DNA of 64,000 nt from NCBI RefSeq assembly GCF_963675165.1, contig NC_087393.1, forward strand, positions 3,043,502 to 3,107,501, in the 5' to 3' direction. The notes beneath the pieces are model-generated. The model saw only the letters and a program-made list of their open reading frames with translations, was not told the origin of the DNA and ran no database searches. Position numbers and translations under genes: made by a program. Every line of letters begins with the position of its first letter. The stretch's first letter is position 1. The DNA is from Halichondria panicea (lineage: Eukaryota; Porifera; Demospongiae; Suberitida; Halichondriidae). This document shows positions 22,747 through 34,148 of this stretch, piece after piece.

Positions 22747-23223
22747 ATGATACACCTCAAAATCAAGAAACCGGGACAAAGTCCTTGCCCTGAAAAATGG
22801 CTTGTTGATTCTGGGCTGGTAAGAATTATAATCACAGAAATAAGACATGTTCTATATGTACTACCTCCAGGTGGCAATCTTTCATGTATGGAAAATCAAT
22901 TGCTAATTGAAATTTTAAAATACAAAAATACAATTATCTTTGGTTACCTAAACCAGAAGTTTTCAACCAGTTCATGTTTATGCCAGGTTGAGTACTGCTT
23001 GGTAATTGTGTTCAACAAGAATGGATTCTTTCTCAGTAAAAACATATTTGTGAAGCTGGCTGATAGTTGTGTTGGCCCCGAATGGCCAAATACAGCACAC
23101 TTCCTAGCAGCAACTAAGTTCAGCTTGAAAACTCCCTTGTTTACTAACATATGTGACAGGCTCTGGGAAAAAGACCAGATTTATTATCTACTACCTCTCT
23201 GTAAAATAAATCCAACGCGTTAG
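22747..23223 (+). CDS. Hypothetical 158-codon ORF
   Basis: A 158-codon frame, long for sequence this AT-rich, starts MIHLKIKKPGQSPCPEKWLV. It contains LPPGGNLSCMENQL, a hydrophobic CLCQVEYCLVIVFNKNGFFL stretch, CVGPEWPNTAHFLAATKFSL and a KINPTR end. I recognise no domain. A GT..AG pair inside (gtaagaattataatcacag, near 22818) could be an intron. Its 3' end overlaps the dispersed repeat shared with 16975-17178, so it may be part of a repeat rather than a host gene. Confidence 0.3.
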   Translation: MIHLKIKKPGQSPCPEKWLVDSGLVRIIITEIRHVLYVLPPGGNLSCMENQLLIEILKYKNTIIFGYLNQKFSTSSCLCQVEYCLVIVFNKNGFFLSKNIFVKLADSCVGPEWPNTAHFLAATKFSLKTPLFTNICDRLWEKDQIYYLLPLCKINPTR

Positions 23224-23312
23224 CGCTTTGTCTAAGCAGCCCAATTTAGTGAAAAGAGGTATGTGCGCATATCAATGCATAGGCAATTCTTTGCTAAATC
23301 TCTGGTATCCAT
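23205..23312 (-). repeat. Dispersed repeat shared with 16975-17178 (inverted)
   Basis: This is the reverse complement of the blocks described at 16975-17178, shorter by an internal segment. Confidence 0.7.
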
Positions 23313-25134
23313 GCTACTGAGCGAACACTCCTTCTGGAGTCGACTCCAGACTGCTTGTTGTTTAAGTGTTGTTTAAGCGCCTGTACCGTCGCACCTCTCC
23401 TCGCCAGTGCTCTGTAATGAAGTGCAACTGGTAGTAGGTGAAGTCATCGTCGCCACCAGTTTCAAGAAATACGACCACCTTAGGATGACGTTGTATGTTA
23501 AGGAACAATCAGAGTTAAGGAACAATCAGACACTCTTGGTGTCATCTTTGACGAGAAAGAGCTGTGATACACCCAGCGGGTCTGTCCCTGCAGAGACAAT
23601 GGTATCTGTACGACGGGTAGGTTACAGTGGAGCTTTTGGCTTCTACTTCCTGGGGACCAAATATTATCTAACTTTTTATGACCAACAGTAAGCGTCATAT
23701 AAAATCCCAGAGTCAAGATGGATTATGTATCAAGATGGATTATGTATCAGTTTTCTGTGCTAATCTCCTTCGAAGAAAGAAAGTTGCCTGTAATAACAAA
23801 CCTGGTTGTCTCATTATCCTGGTTGTCTCATTATAATAATTAATAATAAGCACCTGATGTCCAATGTATCTTGTACCATGAGCTTGGCGAACGAGGCCAT
23901 GGAAGTACATTGTCGGTGCTGGTACATTGCTCAGGTCCTATTGGAAAAAGTATAACTAGGGCATACGTATACATATACGCAGGCGCCTCGCGGGAAGCTC
24001 TGATTGAAATGAATTGATTACAATATTGAAAGTGGAACAAAATTGAATGAAAGCAACAAGTTTGGCTTTGGCTATGTGCTCTTCTGAAAAGGTAAGCAAA
24101 ACTAGCATTATTAGCATTATTTTGGAAAATCAAGACACACAAACACACTAACACACTACGTATTAGCAAGCAACCAAACCTACCCAACCTTGCTTTCCTC
24201 CTGTCTCGTCGAAGGTTCCATGGTGCTCTTGGTTCCATGGTGCTCTTGCTGCCTTCCAATTACCGAAAGACGCGCATCGCAACTGTTGCTATAAGACTCA
24301 GGCGCTAGGCAACAGAGCAACCCCTCCCCCTTTTACTACAACTTCGATATGCAATCACTATACACAAATGCCAAGGCCAAACACTGCAAAAGGCATCGGG
24401 AAATCTGAGCTTGCTGCCGGTTGCACATTTGTAGCAATTTCACGTATTCATCCAATGCTATTTCAAAGACTGAAAGCTATATCTAGTGGTAAAAACTTCA
24501 CCATTCGCCTACAAGAACAAGAGAGACTAAACACATTGCAATCAACCACTATTACTTTTGACATTTTCATGATGATAATTATTGTTTGCAGTAAAGGTCA
24601 TTTCACGCATGCGCACTTCCCACGTGTACTTCCCACGTGTAAAGCCAAGCCACGTGTAAAGCCAAGCCATCTTGACAAGTGAGTGAACTCCTCTATCTGC
24701 TTCCATCCCTGCCTAAAGACTGAAGAATAACCATGGCATCCCGGAAAAGACTCTTCGAAGAATATGACAGCCTGGCTACGGTTAAATCACCAGTCAAAGC
24801 AGCGAAACTCCATGGCATCTCATGATCGATCATTACCTGAGTTTGCATGCAGCAAAATAACTTATAGCTTTGGCATCTGGCCGCAGGTGCAATTATACTC
24901 CAACTCCAATTATATCCATGGATCCCGACCTGAGTGTGCTAGCACACTCAAAGGAAAACTATACAAGTTATAGTCGTGTCCTCAGGTAAGACAAAATAAA
25001 ATGATGTTTGAAAAAATGTCATGCTATAACGTTAGCTTTGATGAAGTGAAATGTCTACTATCGGGTTTCCAGAGCCTAGCAACCATATACCAATAGAATG
25101 CCCATACAACAAGGAGTGTTGCCATAACAACCAC
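23313..25134. other. No recognisable gene
   Basis: Several 60-140 codon frames exist (23407-23691 plus, 23840-24259 minus, 24368-24682 plus), but none shows a motif and opposite-strand frames overlap. Perfect short tandem duplications occur near 23716-23748 (caagatggattatgtat doubled), 24222-24245 and 24620-24668 (two different units doubled). Confidence 0.45.
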
Positions 25135-25143
25135 GGTTATTAC

Positions 25144-25470
25144 TAGACTGGCGGTGACAGCCGCCCGAGCGTGTAGCGCGAGCGACTGGCAAACTGCCTA
25201 TCAGTCACTCGTCTCAGCGGAAGTGTAATAGATCGTATGACACTACTAAACATGAATATCGTTATAGATAATGTGGTTAAATTTTGCTATGAGATTCAGC
25301 TACTATGGAATGCACTGAATCCCCTGAAGTGTAAGTGCGGTTACAATTACAGGGCTAATATGACGTTGAGCAATCTGATAGGCTGCAATGCTCGTTGCAG
25401 CTGAGACGAGTGACTGATAGACAGTTTGCCAGTCCCTCGCGGTACACGAGGGGCTGTCGCCGCCAGTCTA
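25144..25470. mobile_element. MITE family E (TIR ~75 bp, 9-bp TSD)
   Basis: The 327-bp element begins TAGACTGGCGG and ends CCGCCAGTCTA. Its terminal inverted repeats extend about 75 bp and include the gcaaactgcctatcagtcac block. It is flanked by the 9-bp duplication GGTTATTAC (25135-25143 and 25471-25479). The related sequence near 55685-55700 (reverse complement) carries the same gggcgtaataacc stretch without the element, so that copy represents the empty site. No protein is encoded. Confidence 0.9.
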
Positions 25471-25960
25471 GGTTATTACGCTCACCCGTTTTTATCATTT
25501 TAAATGCTCGGCCAGCGGTGAGACAAAATTTTTTTTTTATGGATCAGTCTATCATATTATGGTATAAAGGCTTGACTAAGCTTGATTTTCACATCATATG
25601 AATGTAACAGTGCCAAGATAATTATATCAATTTGAAGTACAATACCTACATGTATTACTATATCGGTGAACGATCTATGAAATTTACAAGCAGACTGTTC
25701 ATTACTGCTAATTTAGCTATACTATACTTACACTACTGATATTCTAGCTATACTATACTACTTGCCAGAGTCACACAGTGAGCCGGTCTTTCACCGTCCT
25801 GGTCCATAGCGCTAGCGTCTAGGTCCATGTCATGCATGTCCTCAGTCCCAGACATAAAGCTGGTAGCCTTTGGGAGGTATCCTACTATCCCCTCTCCTTT
25901 GTCATCACCATCGCCATTGCTGTCCTCAAGCTGTTCAAGCATAAGTAAACAACCTAGCCA
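25471..25960. repeat. Dispersed repeat D (parts shared with 55200-55700)
   Basis: The segment cgtttttatcattttaaatg with tcggccagcggtgagacaaa (25485-25530) matches 55640-55690 in reverse complement. The segments ggtgaacgatctatgaaatt with ttcattactgctaat (25660-25725) and ggtccatgtcatgcatgtcc (25820-25840) match 55200-55265 and 55360-55390 in the same orientation. The order and orientation differ between the two sites, so one of them is rearranged. Confidence 0.7.
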
Positions 25961-26339
25961 TAGCTATAAACTTCGTGCGGTAAGATGCTAATGACATTTT
26001 AACATAGCAACGTGGCTTGGAACTAAATTGCACGTGAGCTCTTCCTCTATACAGGTAGTTTGAGCTACTTCCTAAGTATCGCAGAATTAGAATTTCGCAA
26101 AAAAAGTCACTATTGCGGGCGGCCCGTGGCGGTTAAAGGGTTAAAAACTTGTGTTTTAAGTTTTAAAGAGACGTTGGAAAACAGGTAAATTGCATGCATG
26201 CATGCAGCAATTGTCACCACCGAAAGAACGTGCCAGAACATTGTTGTTAGAAGATAGTTCAGGTGGTGAGCGATAACATGCACGTCATGACATTGAAATG
26301 TAAACCCACACCAACGCCCATTGTTGATATAATTATATA
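25961..26339. other. No recognisable gene
   Basis: Intergenic sequence with a short catg run (gcatgcatgcatgc near 26195). No gene is supported. Confidence 0.5.
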
Positions 26340-26915
26340 GGGTCTGTTAACCGTAACGGCCACTCTAGTGGTCATAGTCAATTTCAAAAATTCATTGTGC
26401 CCACTGTGTTGGAGCTATGCACACGCTGTAGGTACCAGCGCGTTGTATCTTTAATATGCTGCCTCGAGGTACGCTTTGTACAGTAATGTTTGATAATGTT
26501 TCAAGATCTTCGTAGTACAATCTCAGTGAGATTCTGAAGTAGCTAGACAGTGAGAATATCGATGCCTTGTTGAGTGAGAGGACTGTGACTGCTAGACTAT
26601 ACAGCTGAGGAAGAAGCTCTTGCGATGGAACAATCTGGTAAGTCTAGAGTAGCTGTATTTAGGTACAGCAGTGAGTACAGCAGTGGACATCATGAGCCAC
26701 CATTGAACTTGTAACCTGTGTGTAGGTGAAGAAATGTAGGTGAAGAAAACATTTCCCGGTACGAGATTGAACCACGTCACCGTGAGAACATTGTCTTTAG
26801 CCACTCTACTCTGTGCCTTCATACAATTTTATTTGTGTATATAGTTGTGAATGTTTGTAAACAATGCTAATTAGTAGGGGTGGTCAGTTGCTAAGGTAAC
26901 GAAGATGGTGTCAAG
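26340..26915 (+). repeat. Dispersed repeat F (inverted partner 52985-53600)
   Basis: The blocks ctgtgttggagctatgc, gcctcgaggtacgctt, gcatcgatattctc-like and ctaattagtaggggtggtcagttgctaa (split across lines) recur in reverse complement at 52985-53600. The outer parts contain ttaaccctttc/gggttaaaa words. I do not see transposase coding. This is a dispersed non-autonomous repeat of about 575 bp with substantial divergence between the two copies. Confidence 0.65.
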
Positions 26916-27259
26916 ATCAATGTAGGTTAAAAAAAAAAAGAAAATTTTTATTTATTTATTATTCTGTTTTAATTAATTAAAACAACGGGGAATCGCTCCT
27001 TCGTTTTGGAGTTGGAGCCATACCATCCACCAGCTTGTTTCCTCCTCCTCCGTCCTCATCGTCACTCGCGTCTACGCAACTGTCAACACAGAAAACCAAA
27101 AAATGTTAAACTACAATGTCTGATTCTATTCAGATCAAGGCTAGCGGGATCAAGGCTAGCGGCCATGTCTCTGCCCGGATCCGTCCAGATTTCAATACCA
27201 ACAAAATTTACAAAATTTACACTATGTTCATGCTGCTGTTCATACTTTTCTTTTTCTTA
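26916..27259. other. No recognisable gene
   Basis: AT-rich run (attttatttatttatt) followed by unique-looking sequence with an open frame of 85 codons (27006-27263) that has no recognisable motif. Confidence 0.45.
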
Positions 27260-27261
27260 TT

Positions 27262-27350
27262 AAATTATGCTAATTACGACTAATTAGTCCCATAGTCCCT
27301 GTGATGACGTCATGCCACTTTCGAAGAAGGTACTAGGTACTAGTATAAAA
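27262..27350 (+). repeat. MITE family A fragment
   Basis: Carries the family A landmark ttatgctaatta...ctaattagtcccat followed by gtgatgacgtcatgccactttc, as in the copies at 32.7, 36.4, 47.3 and 51.1 kb. The remainder of the element is not recognisable here, so this is a remnant. Confidence 0.7.
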
Positions 27351-27991
27351 TACATAATCATGGCTATGGTACAACTAGAGCACTGAAGTATGTATGACTG
27401 AGCTGTGTGGCTATACAGAACTGAATAAAATGTTGACTCAGGAGGAGTTGTAGTGGTACATGAGATGGAGTGTGGCAGTAATCTATAATTCATCAGTTCA
27501 TTGACAATGACACTATAACCAAGGGAAGATCTAGAAGAGAGGGAGCAGAGTTGGCGGATGGCAGATGATTAACGTTTGAACTCTGCTAGCTACGTGTACT
27601 GCCCTCTCCTCTCTTTTCTCTCTTTCTTGCTATAACGAGAAATTTAATACGTAGATCTGATCCTCAGCAATTTACTTAACTCTTCTATCTAACACTGGCA
27701 ATGTAGTACAGATGAGTAACCTAACTACTGTATACTTCGGCACAAAAATAAAAGCCGCAATAGTTATGGGTCACTCATTACGTCACTCATTACGCAAAAT
27801 TACTGTAGTAATTAAAAAGCGGGCTCAGGTTGGTGTTGACCCGTAAGCCAGAACAAGAGTCAACACGGTAATAATTATTATTACACAAGTATGTTATATA
27901 GCCAGCCTCTCTGCAATCTATATTAAAGTCTGACCTCTCAGGCTAGACTAGCAATACACAATTGACACATCGACACCTGTATGTCTATAGC
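27351..27991. other. No recognisable gene
   Basis: No gene supported. This may include diverged MITE interior. Confidence 0.45.
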
Positions 27992-28265
27992 TAGCCTCCC
28001 TTCATAGAAAAGAAGGCCTGCTATCGAGTGCTTGTGCATACAGAGAAAAAGTCATACACAGAGTAAAATGCAGTAGTATATCAGTAGCAGTAGTATAACA
28101 TGTTAAATCGGCGTGGCCTGTCCATATGTCATATGTCATCCACACTGTTGCAGGCTGTGATTCCTTCAATCCACTTCCTTTTGTGATGTCATAGATGTTA
28201 TCCAAAGCTCCCCAGATACCGGGGGCGCATGCGTAAGCAGTCGATACCATGCCCACTTCCGCAGC
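27992..28265. mobile_element. MITE family B, truncated copy
   Basis: It starts TAGCCTCCC, with aaggcctgctatcgagtgctt close behind. It contains the internal ggcgtggcctgtccatatg and cacactgttgcaggctgtga blocks and ends with cgcatgcgtaagcagtcgatacc. The terminal repeat at the right end is missing or decayed and no target duplication was found. Confidence 0.65.
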
Positions 28266-29325
28266 CTGCTTCTCACAAACATGTCATTATGAACCATTAA
28301 TGAGCAGTAGGTGTAACCAGTAGGTGTGCCCCAAGGTGCGTGGAATACTGTGTTTTGCACTGTTAGTCATTACTCATAACTTTCTTTATGTCTCTACCAG
28401 CTCCCATACGGAGGTATAGCAAGTCAATAATATATACACTAATATATACACTAACAGCTGAGCTAGCAAATTAATTTTTTTTTTTGCTGAATAGACACAC
28501 TACAGAACCGCTACAGAACCGCGACAAGCAACTTGCAAAACTCTCGGATACTCCAGGATACTCCAGGTTACAAATCCTGCTAGGGTACATTCATACACTA
28601 GCCTAAAGCACAGACTATGATAGCAGCTTTGTGGAACTTGAACATAGCACCATTGGTTGCGGGTGTCACTCTTCTCTGGGCAGTGAAACTATTACGATCT
28701 GTAGAACTTGATTTGCTTATACACTCTCACTTATACACTCTCACAAATTCGCGTCAGTAACAAGAAGATATAGAAGTTTTTTAATAGCATTCCTGTCCGA
28801 ACCAGGTTAGTGGCACACGAATGCATGGCAACGTTAAGCAACTTCCTCGAGAGTTTCATCAAAAACTACGCACGTGCTCATGGTGCTGGTGCTCGTGGTC
28901 TACAGCCGTGTGGCAGGACACAGGGACAAGGATCTCACGAAAGGCTGCGAGGGAGCAAGTCTCCGCTCCAGGTATGGCGTGCACGTGCACGTGCATTTTA
29001 CATTGTGATAATATTTTGCAGGCACTAAAATTCCCTCAAGATCATGGTTAAGGTTAAGTCTCCAATTTTGGCCCAAAAGTGCTCATGCTAAATCAAAATT
29101 TCACTACACTGGACACTTCAATGTGGTCCAAGCCCGTCAGTTCCGAAAATCGTATGAAGATGCCGCTGCTGTGTTTCGATATCAGATGCTGTTTGTTACG
29201 GAGGTGATGCATCATAAACACCGAATCAAAGTTGGTGAACCCAAGTATCCTGCTGCTCCATGCTAGTGATGCACGAGACTGATAACGCACAAGTAGTTGA
29301 TTTGCTTTCCTGTACCATCATTACA
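28266..29325. other. No recognisable gene
   Basis: Small overlapping frames only (for example 28821-29051). Several perfect duplications of 8-13 bases occur (ctaatatatacac doubled near 28436, ggatactcca doubled near 28551, acttatacactctc doubled near 28727). Confidence 0.45.
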
Positions 29326-29326
29326 C

Positions 29327-29450
29327 ACACCGCACACCGCATTTTCGAGGAGCCTTGAGGCAATAGTGAGCTATTCTTGGCTTCACATATTACACACACC
29401 GCATTTTCGAGGAGCCTTGAGGCAATAGTGAGCTATTCTTGGCTTCACAT
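29327..29450 (+). repeat. 62-bp tandem duplication
   Basis: The unit beginning attacacacaccgcattttcg and ending cttggcttcacat occurs twice in tandem, nearly identically. The first copy has an extra accgcac word. No coding role is seen. Confidence 0.9.
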
Positions 29451-29684
29451 CGTTCCTTCTTGCTGACTCAACGGCAACATCACAGAGACTTGTTCCAGAT
29501 GGTCTTGAGCTATTGTCAGTCTTCTTTGCCTCTCTTCCTCAGGAAAACAACTAGACTTTGGTTCCTGGCTTGCTACAGGGTTTTGCAGAATCTTTGCAAC
29601 AGCTTGTTTATTGACTTCCAAATAAGGCATCAACCACATTTGTACCTAATTACAATCACGCGTTTGTGCATTAATTAGAATACT

Positions 29685-30345
29685 GTGCTACAGAGATCTA
29701 AAGCTAAAGCTAGTTATAGCAAGATGGACGCCTGGAAGACTGGCAGACTGGCATGCCTTGGCCCTCTCCTCTCCTGTATCAGCAAACTAGGCCTACAGCT
29801 CCCACAAACTACCTACAACAAATCCAGCACTTTCAAGGCACAAACAGCCCGCGTTTCACTCTCATGTCAGACAAAGAGCTAGAGGAAGGTTCAAGCAGTT
29901 ACAGTTATCTTGAGAAAATAATTAATCCCATAAAGAAGAGTGACTTCGTAGTTAGAATGTGGCATGGTATCTCTGAAACCTTCACATCTCCAGCTTTGTT
30001 GAAAGAGAAGCTACAAGAAGCTACAAGAAGCCTTCCCCCAGGAAATTTCTTTCACTGCTGATTGTCAGATGGGCTACTTTGTAAAAAGTAATACCAAACG
30101 ATGGATCGTAGAAAAAAAGGATTTAAGTGTCATGTACGATAATGGCTCAGATATCACTCTGTGGTGTGATGGAATTCGTGAGAGCGGTAATACTGGAGGT
30201 GAGCCACCTTCCAAAAAGAGAAAAACTGATGGCCAGGCCAGGCTGTTGTCTCAGACACAAAGCTGAGATTGTGGGCCAAACTTATCAGCAAAGGACGATA
30301 TGATGACGTCCCTCTACGTCCCTCCACTGCAAGATTACTCTTATG
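29685..30345 (+). pseudogene. ORF fragment of a repeated, unnamed domain family
   Basis: The plus strand encodes KKSDFVVRMWHGISETFTSP, then LLKEKLQEA, a frameshift, SFTADCQMGYFVKSNTKRWI, VEKKDLSVMYDNGSDITLWC, EPPSKKRKTDGQA, a further shift and LRLWAKLISKGRYDDVP. The layout (W-HG motif, cationic strand, D-MY-x-ITLWC, basic nuclear-type KKRK, then L-LWAK-I--G--DD-P) resembles an ORF type found many times in sponge genomes. I cannot assign a function. Frame breaks coincide with short duplications (aagctacaagaagctacaag and acgtccctctacgtccctcc), so it may be partly an artefact-broken exon. Confidence 0.45.
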
Positions 30346-30399
30346 ATGTATCGAAGCATTATCTAATACAACACTATAACACTATGAGGATTGCTGCCA

Positions 30400-31080
30400 T
30401 TAAATGGCTTTAATTGTTGGAGCAAAGATTGGCGAACATAGTGCTGACACAGAAGTAGTATATGTGTAACAGTCCAGAAGGCCTTCCATAGATATAGCTG
30501 CAATAGCAGAAACTCTTTGCCCGCGCACAAGTAGCTTAGTTGATACAGCAGGTCTGCCCCTTATGCTGTATCCATATCTCCTCAAGCAAGCAGTTCCTTC
30601 TGTCTGCTCCAGTTTCATCTACAAAAACAAACATTTGAGGGTGGCCACGAAAAACTTGCATGTCAAGGAGGTACTCTGCCCTCAGTAATTCACTCCTCTG
30701 CTTTGCTACGAGTACCATCTTTTGCCGTGTGATGTTCAAGCTCTTCCAAATTGTGCTGGTGTCCACATTGGTTCCAATTAGAGTCTGCTGTATCTCACAT
30801 AGAAACACTGCTGGAGTCTCAGCAATTGTTTCCAAGATGATGATTTTGTCTATCTCTGTTAAACTAGCTGTTCCAGTGTTTGGAGGATATATTTTCTTTT
30901 CAACATTGCCAGAAGTATTGAACAAAGATACAGTTCTGCTCACTGTAGATAAGTCAACACAGAGATTTTGTGCTACAGTTCGACATGACTTTTTCAACCC
31001 TTCTACTTGGTAAACAATCCGCCATCTGAGGTCAGCTGAGTAAGCCTTAGTTCGCTTTGGCTCGCAAGACATTTTGAATT
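30400..31080 (-). pseudogene. IS630/Tc1-type transposase remnant
   Basis: The start MSCEPKRTKAYSADLRWRIV (near 31071) leads a helix-turn-helix region (SCRTVAQNLCVDLSTVSRTV) typical of Tc1/IS630 transposases. A linker follows, then the DDE_3-like catalytic core FVFVDETGADRRN (near 30625, first catalytic Asp). After a frameshift the core continues as YGYSIRGRPAV, LLVRGQRVSAIAAIS and LLDCYTYTTSVS (30440-30580). The sequence then ends near 30430 before the second catalytic Asp and Glu, so the domain is truncated. A longer N-terminal extension up to 31147 is open, but the Met at 31071 fits the family start. Not functional. Confidence 0.8.
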
Positions 31081-31084
31081 TCCC

Positions 31085-31700
31085 ACTCAGGTCTACGGGA
31101 TTCGTTTTCAAGCCGCCCTCGAGGCCTGTAATCGAGGCTATTACCATAGTAAAATCTAATTATGGTTACTCATTAGTAACCACAGTGTACATAGGCTTTC
31201 ACAACACTGTTGCAAAGATTCTGCAAAACCCTGTAACTGAGATAATATGTGGAAGCAATTGTACGCTTCTTTGTGAGTGACATCAGAGTGCCTTCGTTAT
31301 TCTGCAGCCAAGCCAACATCTTTGCGGAGATACTTCTCAGTTTCATCCCAAAGTGCCCAAAGTGCCCTCAATAACATCAGGGTCCTCCATGTCGGTCCTC
31401 CATGTCGAGAAATAACTGCACTCTGTCCTTTTCATCAAGAGTTGAAGCAGCAGATGCATCACCTAGTTGTAGCTCTTAAGAACAAGCAATGAAAAACCAT
31501 GCAAACACACATTAGCATACATGTAGGCTAAAGAAATTACTCACAGCTTCTGACGAAGAGCCTCCGCAACAAGCTGACAGTCCCAGATGACATGTCCCAA
31601 CACAGATATTATGTTTTTTTTGTCTAAATTGTTTTGTGTGTACCTAAGTTATTGCCATGAGCGTAGGTCACAAGCGCAGCAAGAAAAGGTAGTCCATGGT
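31085..31700. other. No recognisable gene
   Basis: A 22-base word, gttgcaaagattctgcaaaaccctg (split here as gttgcaaagattctgc and aaaaccctg), also occurs in reverse complement near 29575-29605. That suggests flanks of one repeat around the 29.6-31.2 kb block. No gene is supported. Confidence 0.45.
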
Positions 31701-31703
31701 CTT

Positions 31704-32250
31704 TCAATGTTTTAAGGTAGTTGTACTTCCCGCTTGATGTTGTTGGCAAGAAGTTTCTACCGGCAGGTATTCGTAGTCATCACATTCTTCACAAAGTTCA
31801 TTGAGAAGTGGCTCAGGATTACTGCATTGTGGTATAAACTGAAAGGATATGTTTTCTGCTACTTTCCTAACAGGTGAAAGTCGTGACTGGTTGAGGCAAC
31901 TTTTCTTGGAGCTTCTTTGCAAGTATTCAGAATACTTGTGAATAGATTGAATGTAGACCAAGGTTCCAGTAGTGTGCCTGCAGGCAGTCAAAAAGGTGGC
32001 TACTGAGTTCACTCTGTGACATATTTTGTCCTTGTCTTTTTCGATGTTTCGATAATTCTGGTCGATTGTAATTCACAAATTGCTTGGAAAAACTGGGAAA
32101 AGGGAAGCCTTGATAAGCAAGGTGCCTAGTACCAGCTGTCCACTTGCATTCTTTTCCTCTTAAGACATCTGAGGTTTTTGGTTCGGCGATCAGGTCTGGC
32201 ATACAATTCTGGCTACTCAGCTCCCTCTGGGCTACATCCCTTACATTCAC
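31704..32250 (-). pseudogene. Possible coding fragment, unknown
   Basis: Two overlapping minus-strand frames of about 100 codons look protein-like. The first contains MNVRDVAQRELSSQ, KCKWTAGTRHLAYQGFPFPS-like text and FVNYNRPELSKHRKRQGQNM; the second contains YLQRSSKKSCLNQSRLSP, ISFQFIPQCSNPEPLLNELC and EECDDYEYLPVETS. They join if one frameshift near 31990 is accepted. I do not recognise the family. Confidence 0.3.
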
Positions 32251-32700
32251 CTAGAGAGAAAGTACGTCAACAGTGTTCATTGAATTGTTAAATTTTGGTA
32301 GCGCACCTGTGTTTGTGTTGCTTGTGGGAGCTCCACAGTGTACTTGACATGCCTCCCAAACATAGAAACTACATTGTCCACCAGATCCAAGGTTTCTTTG
32401 CTTGTTTCAACACATAATATTATAGTGGATCAAAGTAGTCACAGCCTACTACATGTCGATTGTAAAACGAAGGTGAGAGATGGAAGGGAACATTCAGCTA
32501 TCTTTTTTGATGCGGCACAATACAAAGAGTAATTTAGCAGACCCATTAGCTTTTTTTCTATAAATTGCAATCTAACTGCCATGTGTGTTGTCTTGTGATC
32601 TATCACATGATACACCCACAAGTAGGTGTGGCTAATGAAAATAATGGAGTGATGTCATAATAATGAGTTGAGGCAGTGAAATTTGATAACCAGACATTGA
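32251..32700. other. No recognisable gene
   Basis: Spacer before a MITE. A 64-codon frame at 32338-32532 has no motif. Confidence 0.45.
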
Positions 32701-32704
32701 TTAA

Positions 32705-33800
32705 CATTGGCCTAAACTATGTTCAACACTATGTTCATACTGTATTATTTGCAATATACATGCTGCATCAAAGTGATCCAAAATGAATTCCAAAAAACTA
32801 ATTAGCTTAATTCAATTATGCTAATTAGTCCCATAAATGGTGATGACGTCATGCCACTTTCAGAAAGAGAAGTGCGCGCCAAGATCAAGCTTCAAAAAGA
32901 AGGCTAGATGAACATCTCATAGTATCCTACACAAATGGCTAGCATAGCTAAGAAAGTTTTGGACATTTTTACAAGGAAACATAATCATAACAACATACTC
33001 TATCTTTTGAGGGCAAACAGCTACTCTTACCTTGTTTTAGCCTCGATTCCAGGCCGCTAAGAGAGGGCCTGGTATCGACTGTTTGCGCATGCGCCACCTA
33101 TTACCCAGAAAGTGGGTAATTCGGATACCATTGTATTTTGCTCAGTAAAACAATGACGTCACAACGAACGGAAGTGGATTGAAGAAAGTGGATAGAAGTG
33201 TGATTGTAGCCCGTGTGATAGCATTCTAATAGCTACCCTTAGCCTACTATGTTAACAAAGGACTCACAGCCTGCAACAGTGTGGATAACAATCCTCTGAA
33301 CGGAGGGGAAGGCTGACAATAGCCTATATGATAGGCCACGCCCATCTGACATTAACCTTGGTGAAAGTCGACTCTATCAGAAAGAAATTGCTGCTGTAAC
33401 CAATACAGCTCTGTCTCTAACTAGCTAGCTATATAGCTCTGTGTCTGACTTTATGAACAGTATTCTTTGTCTGTATATGTTATTCAGGATATAATTCGGG
33501 TAAAAATTCAGTTTAATGGGAAACATTACGGGAATATTATCCAATAATTTTGCGCATGCGCAAGCAGTCAGTAGCAGGCCTAATTGTTTAGGCCTTGAGA
33601 AGGAGGCTAACCTTGTTTAAGTCCGCCGTATTTGTTGCCAAAGATAATCTAGCTAAGCAAATACATTATGAATAACCACATGCAATGAATAACATTAATA
33701 AGCATTATGAATCTCATTAACACTACATGATCTACATTACATGATCTACATAAAATGTTGGCATGTTGGCAATTAATCTTATCAGTGCCTGACCCAGGCC
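32705..33800. mobile_element. MITE family A copy with nested MITE B
   Basis: The right end is GACCCAGGCC followed by TTAA (33801-33804). The left end is decayed, but a TTAA sits at 32701-32704. Family landmarks are present: ctaattagcttaattcaatt, cataaatggtgatgacgtca, catgccactttc and tttgaggg. A family B element (33038-33609) is inserted inside. Confidence 0.8.
33038..33609. mobile_element. MITE family B (9-bp TSD)
   Basis: The 572-bp element begins TAGCCTCGATTCCAGGCC and ends GGAGGCTA. It is flanked by ACCTTGTTT on both sides (33029-33037, 33610-33618). The uninterrupted target is present in the family A copy at about 41030-41045 (reverse complement: cttaccttgtttaagtcc). Near both ends it carries gcgcatgcgc, a perfect palindrome of the NRF1-site type. 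No protein is encoded. Confidence 0.9.
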
Positions 33801-33804
33801 TTAA

Positions 33805-34140
33805 CTGCGCAGAGAAGTTTGCGTTCCATTTCGACCTGTTTGTGCACCAATAACAAAGTCACCTATGCGTAATGAGACTTAATTTTTGCATATAGTATGA
33901 ACACGTCATAAGATCCAGCAGGTGAATTCCTCTCACTTTTTTGAGATGATGTTAGTGCTGACTCCCGTACAACCATATAATTTTCTGAATTCATTTCAGT
34001 TCATTTGATGTTATCACACTATGAAGGTCACAATTAGCAGGTAGTGTATAGCTAGCTGTCCTGCAGCTGATAGTGCATGTTTTTTCACAGTTTTCCTGTC
34101 ACAATTAGCCAGTAACATTCTTCGTAGCACCTGAGGGTCT
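33805..34140. other. Upstream region of the Crypton-like gene
   Basis: Sequence between a MITE and the TATA box. Two copies of a gtcacaattagc word (near 34028 and 34098) are the only structure that I see. Confidence 0.45.
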
Positions 34141-34148
34141 GGGTGTAT

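Noticed and set aside
23407-23691. 94-codon frame with a TLGVIFDEKEL-like text in another frame, reminiscent of reverse transcriptase
   Set aside because: Only one short motif, interrupted by a stop, with no supporting RT blocks on either side.
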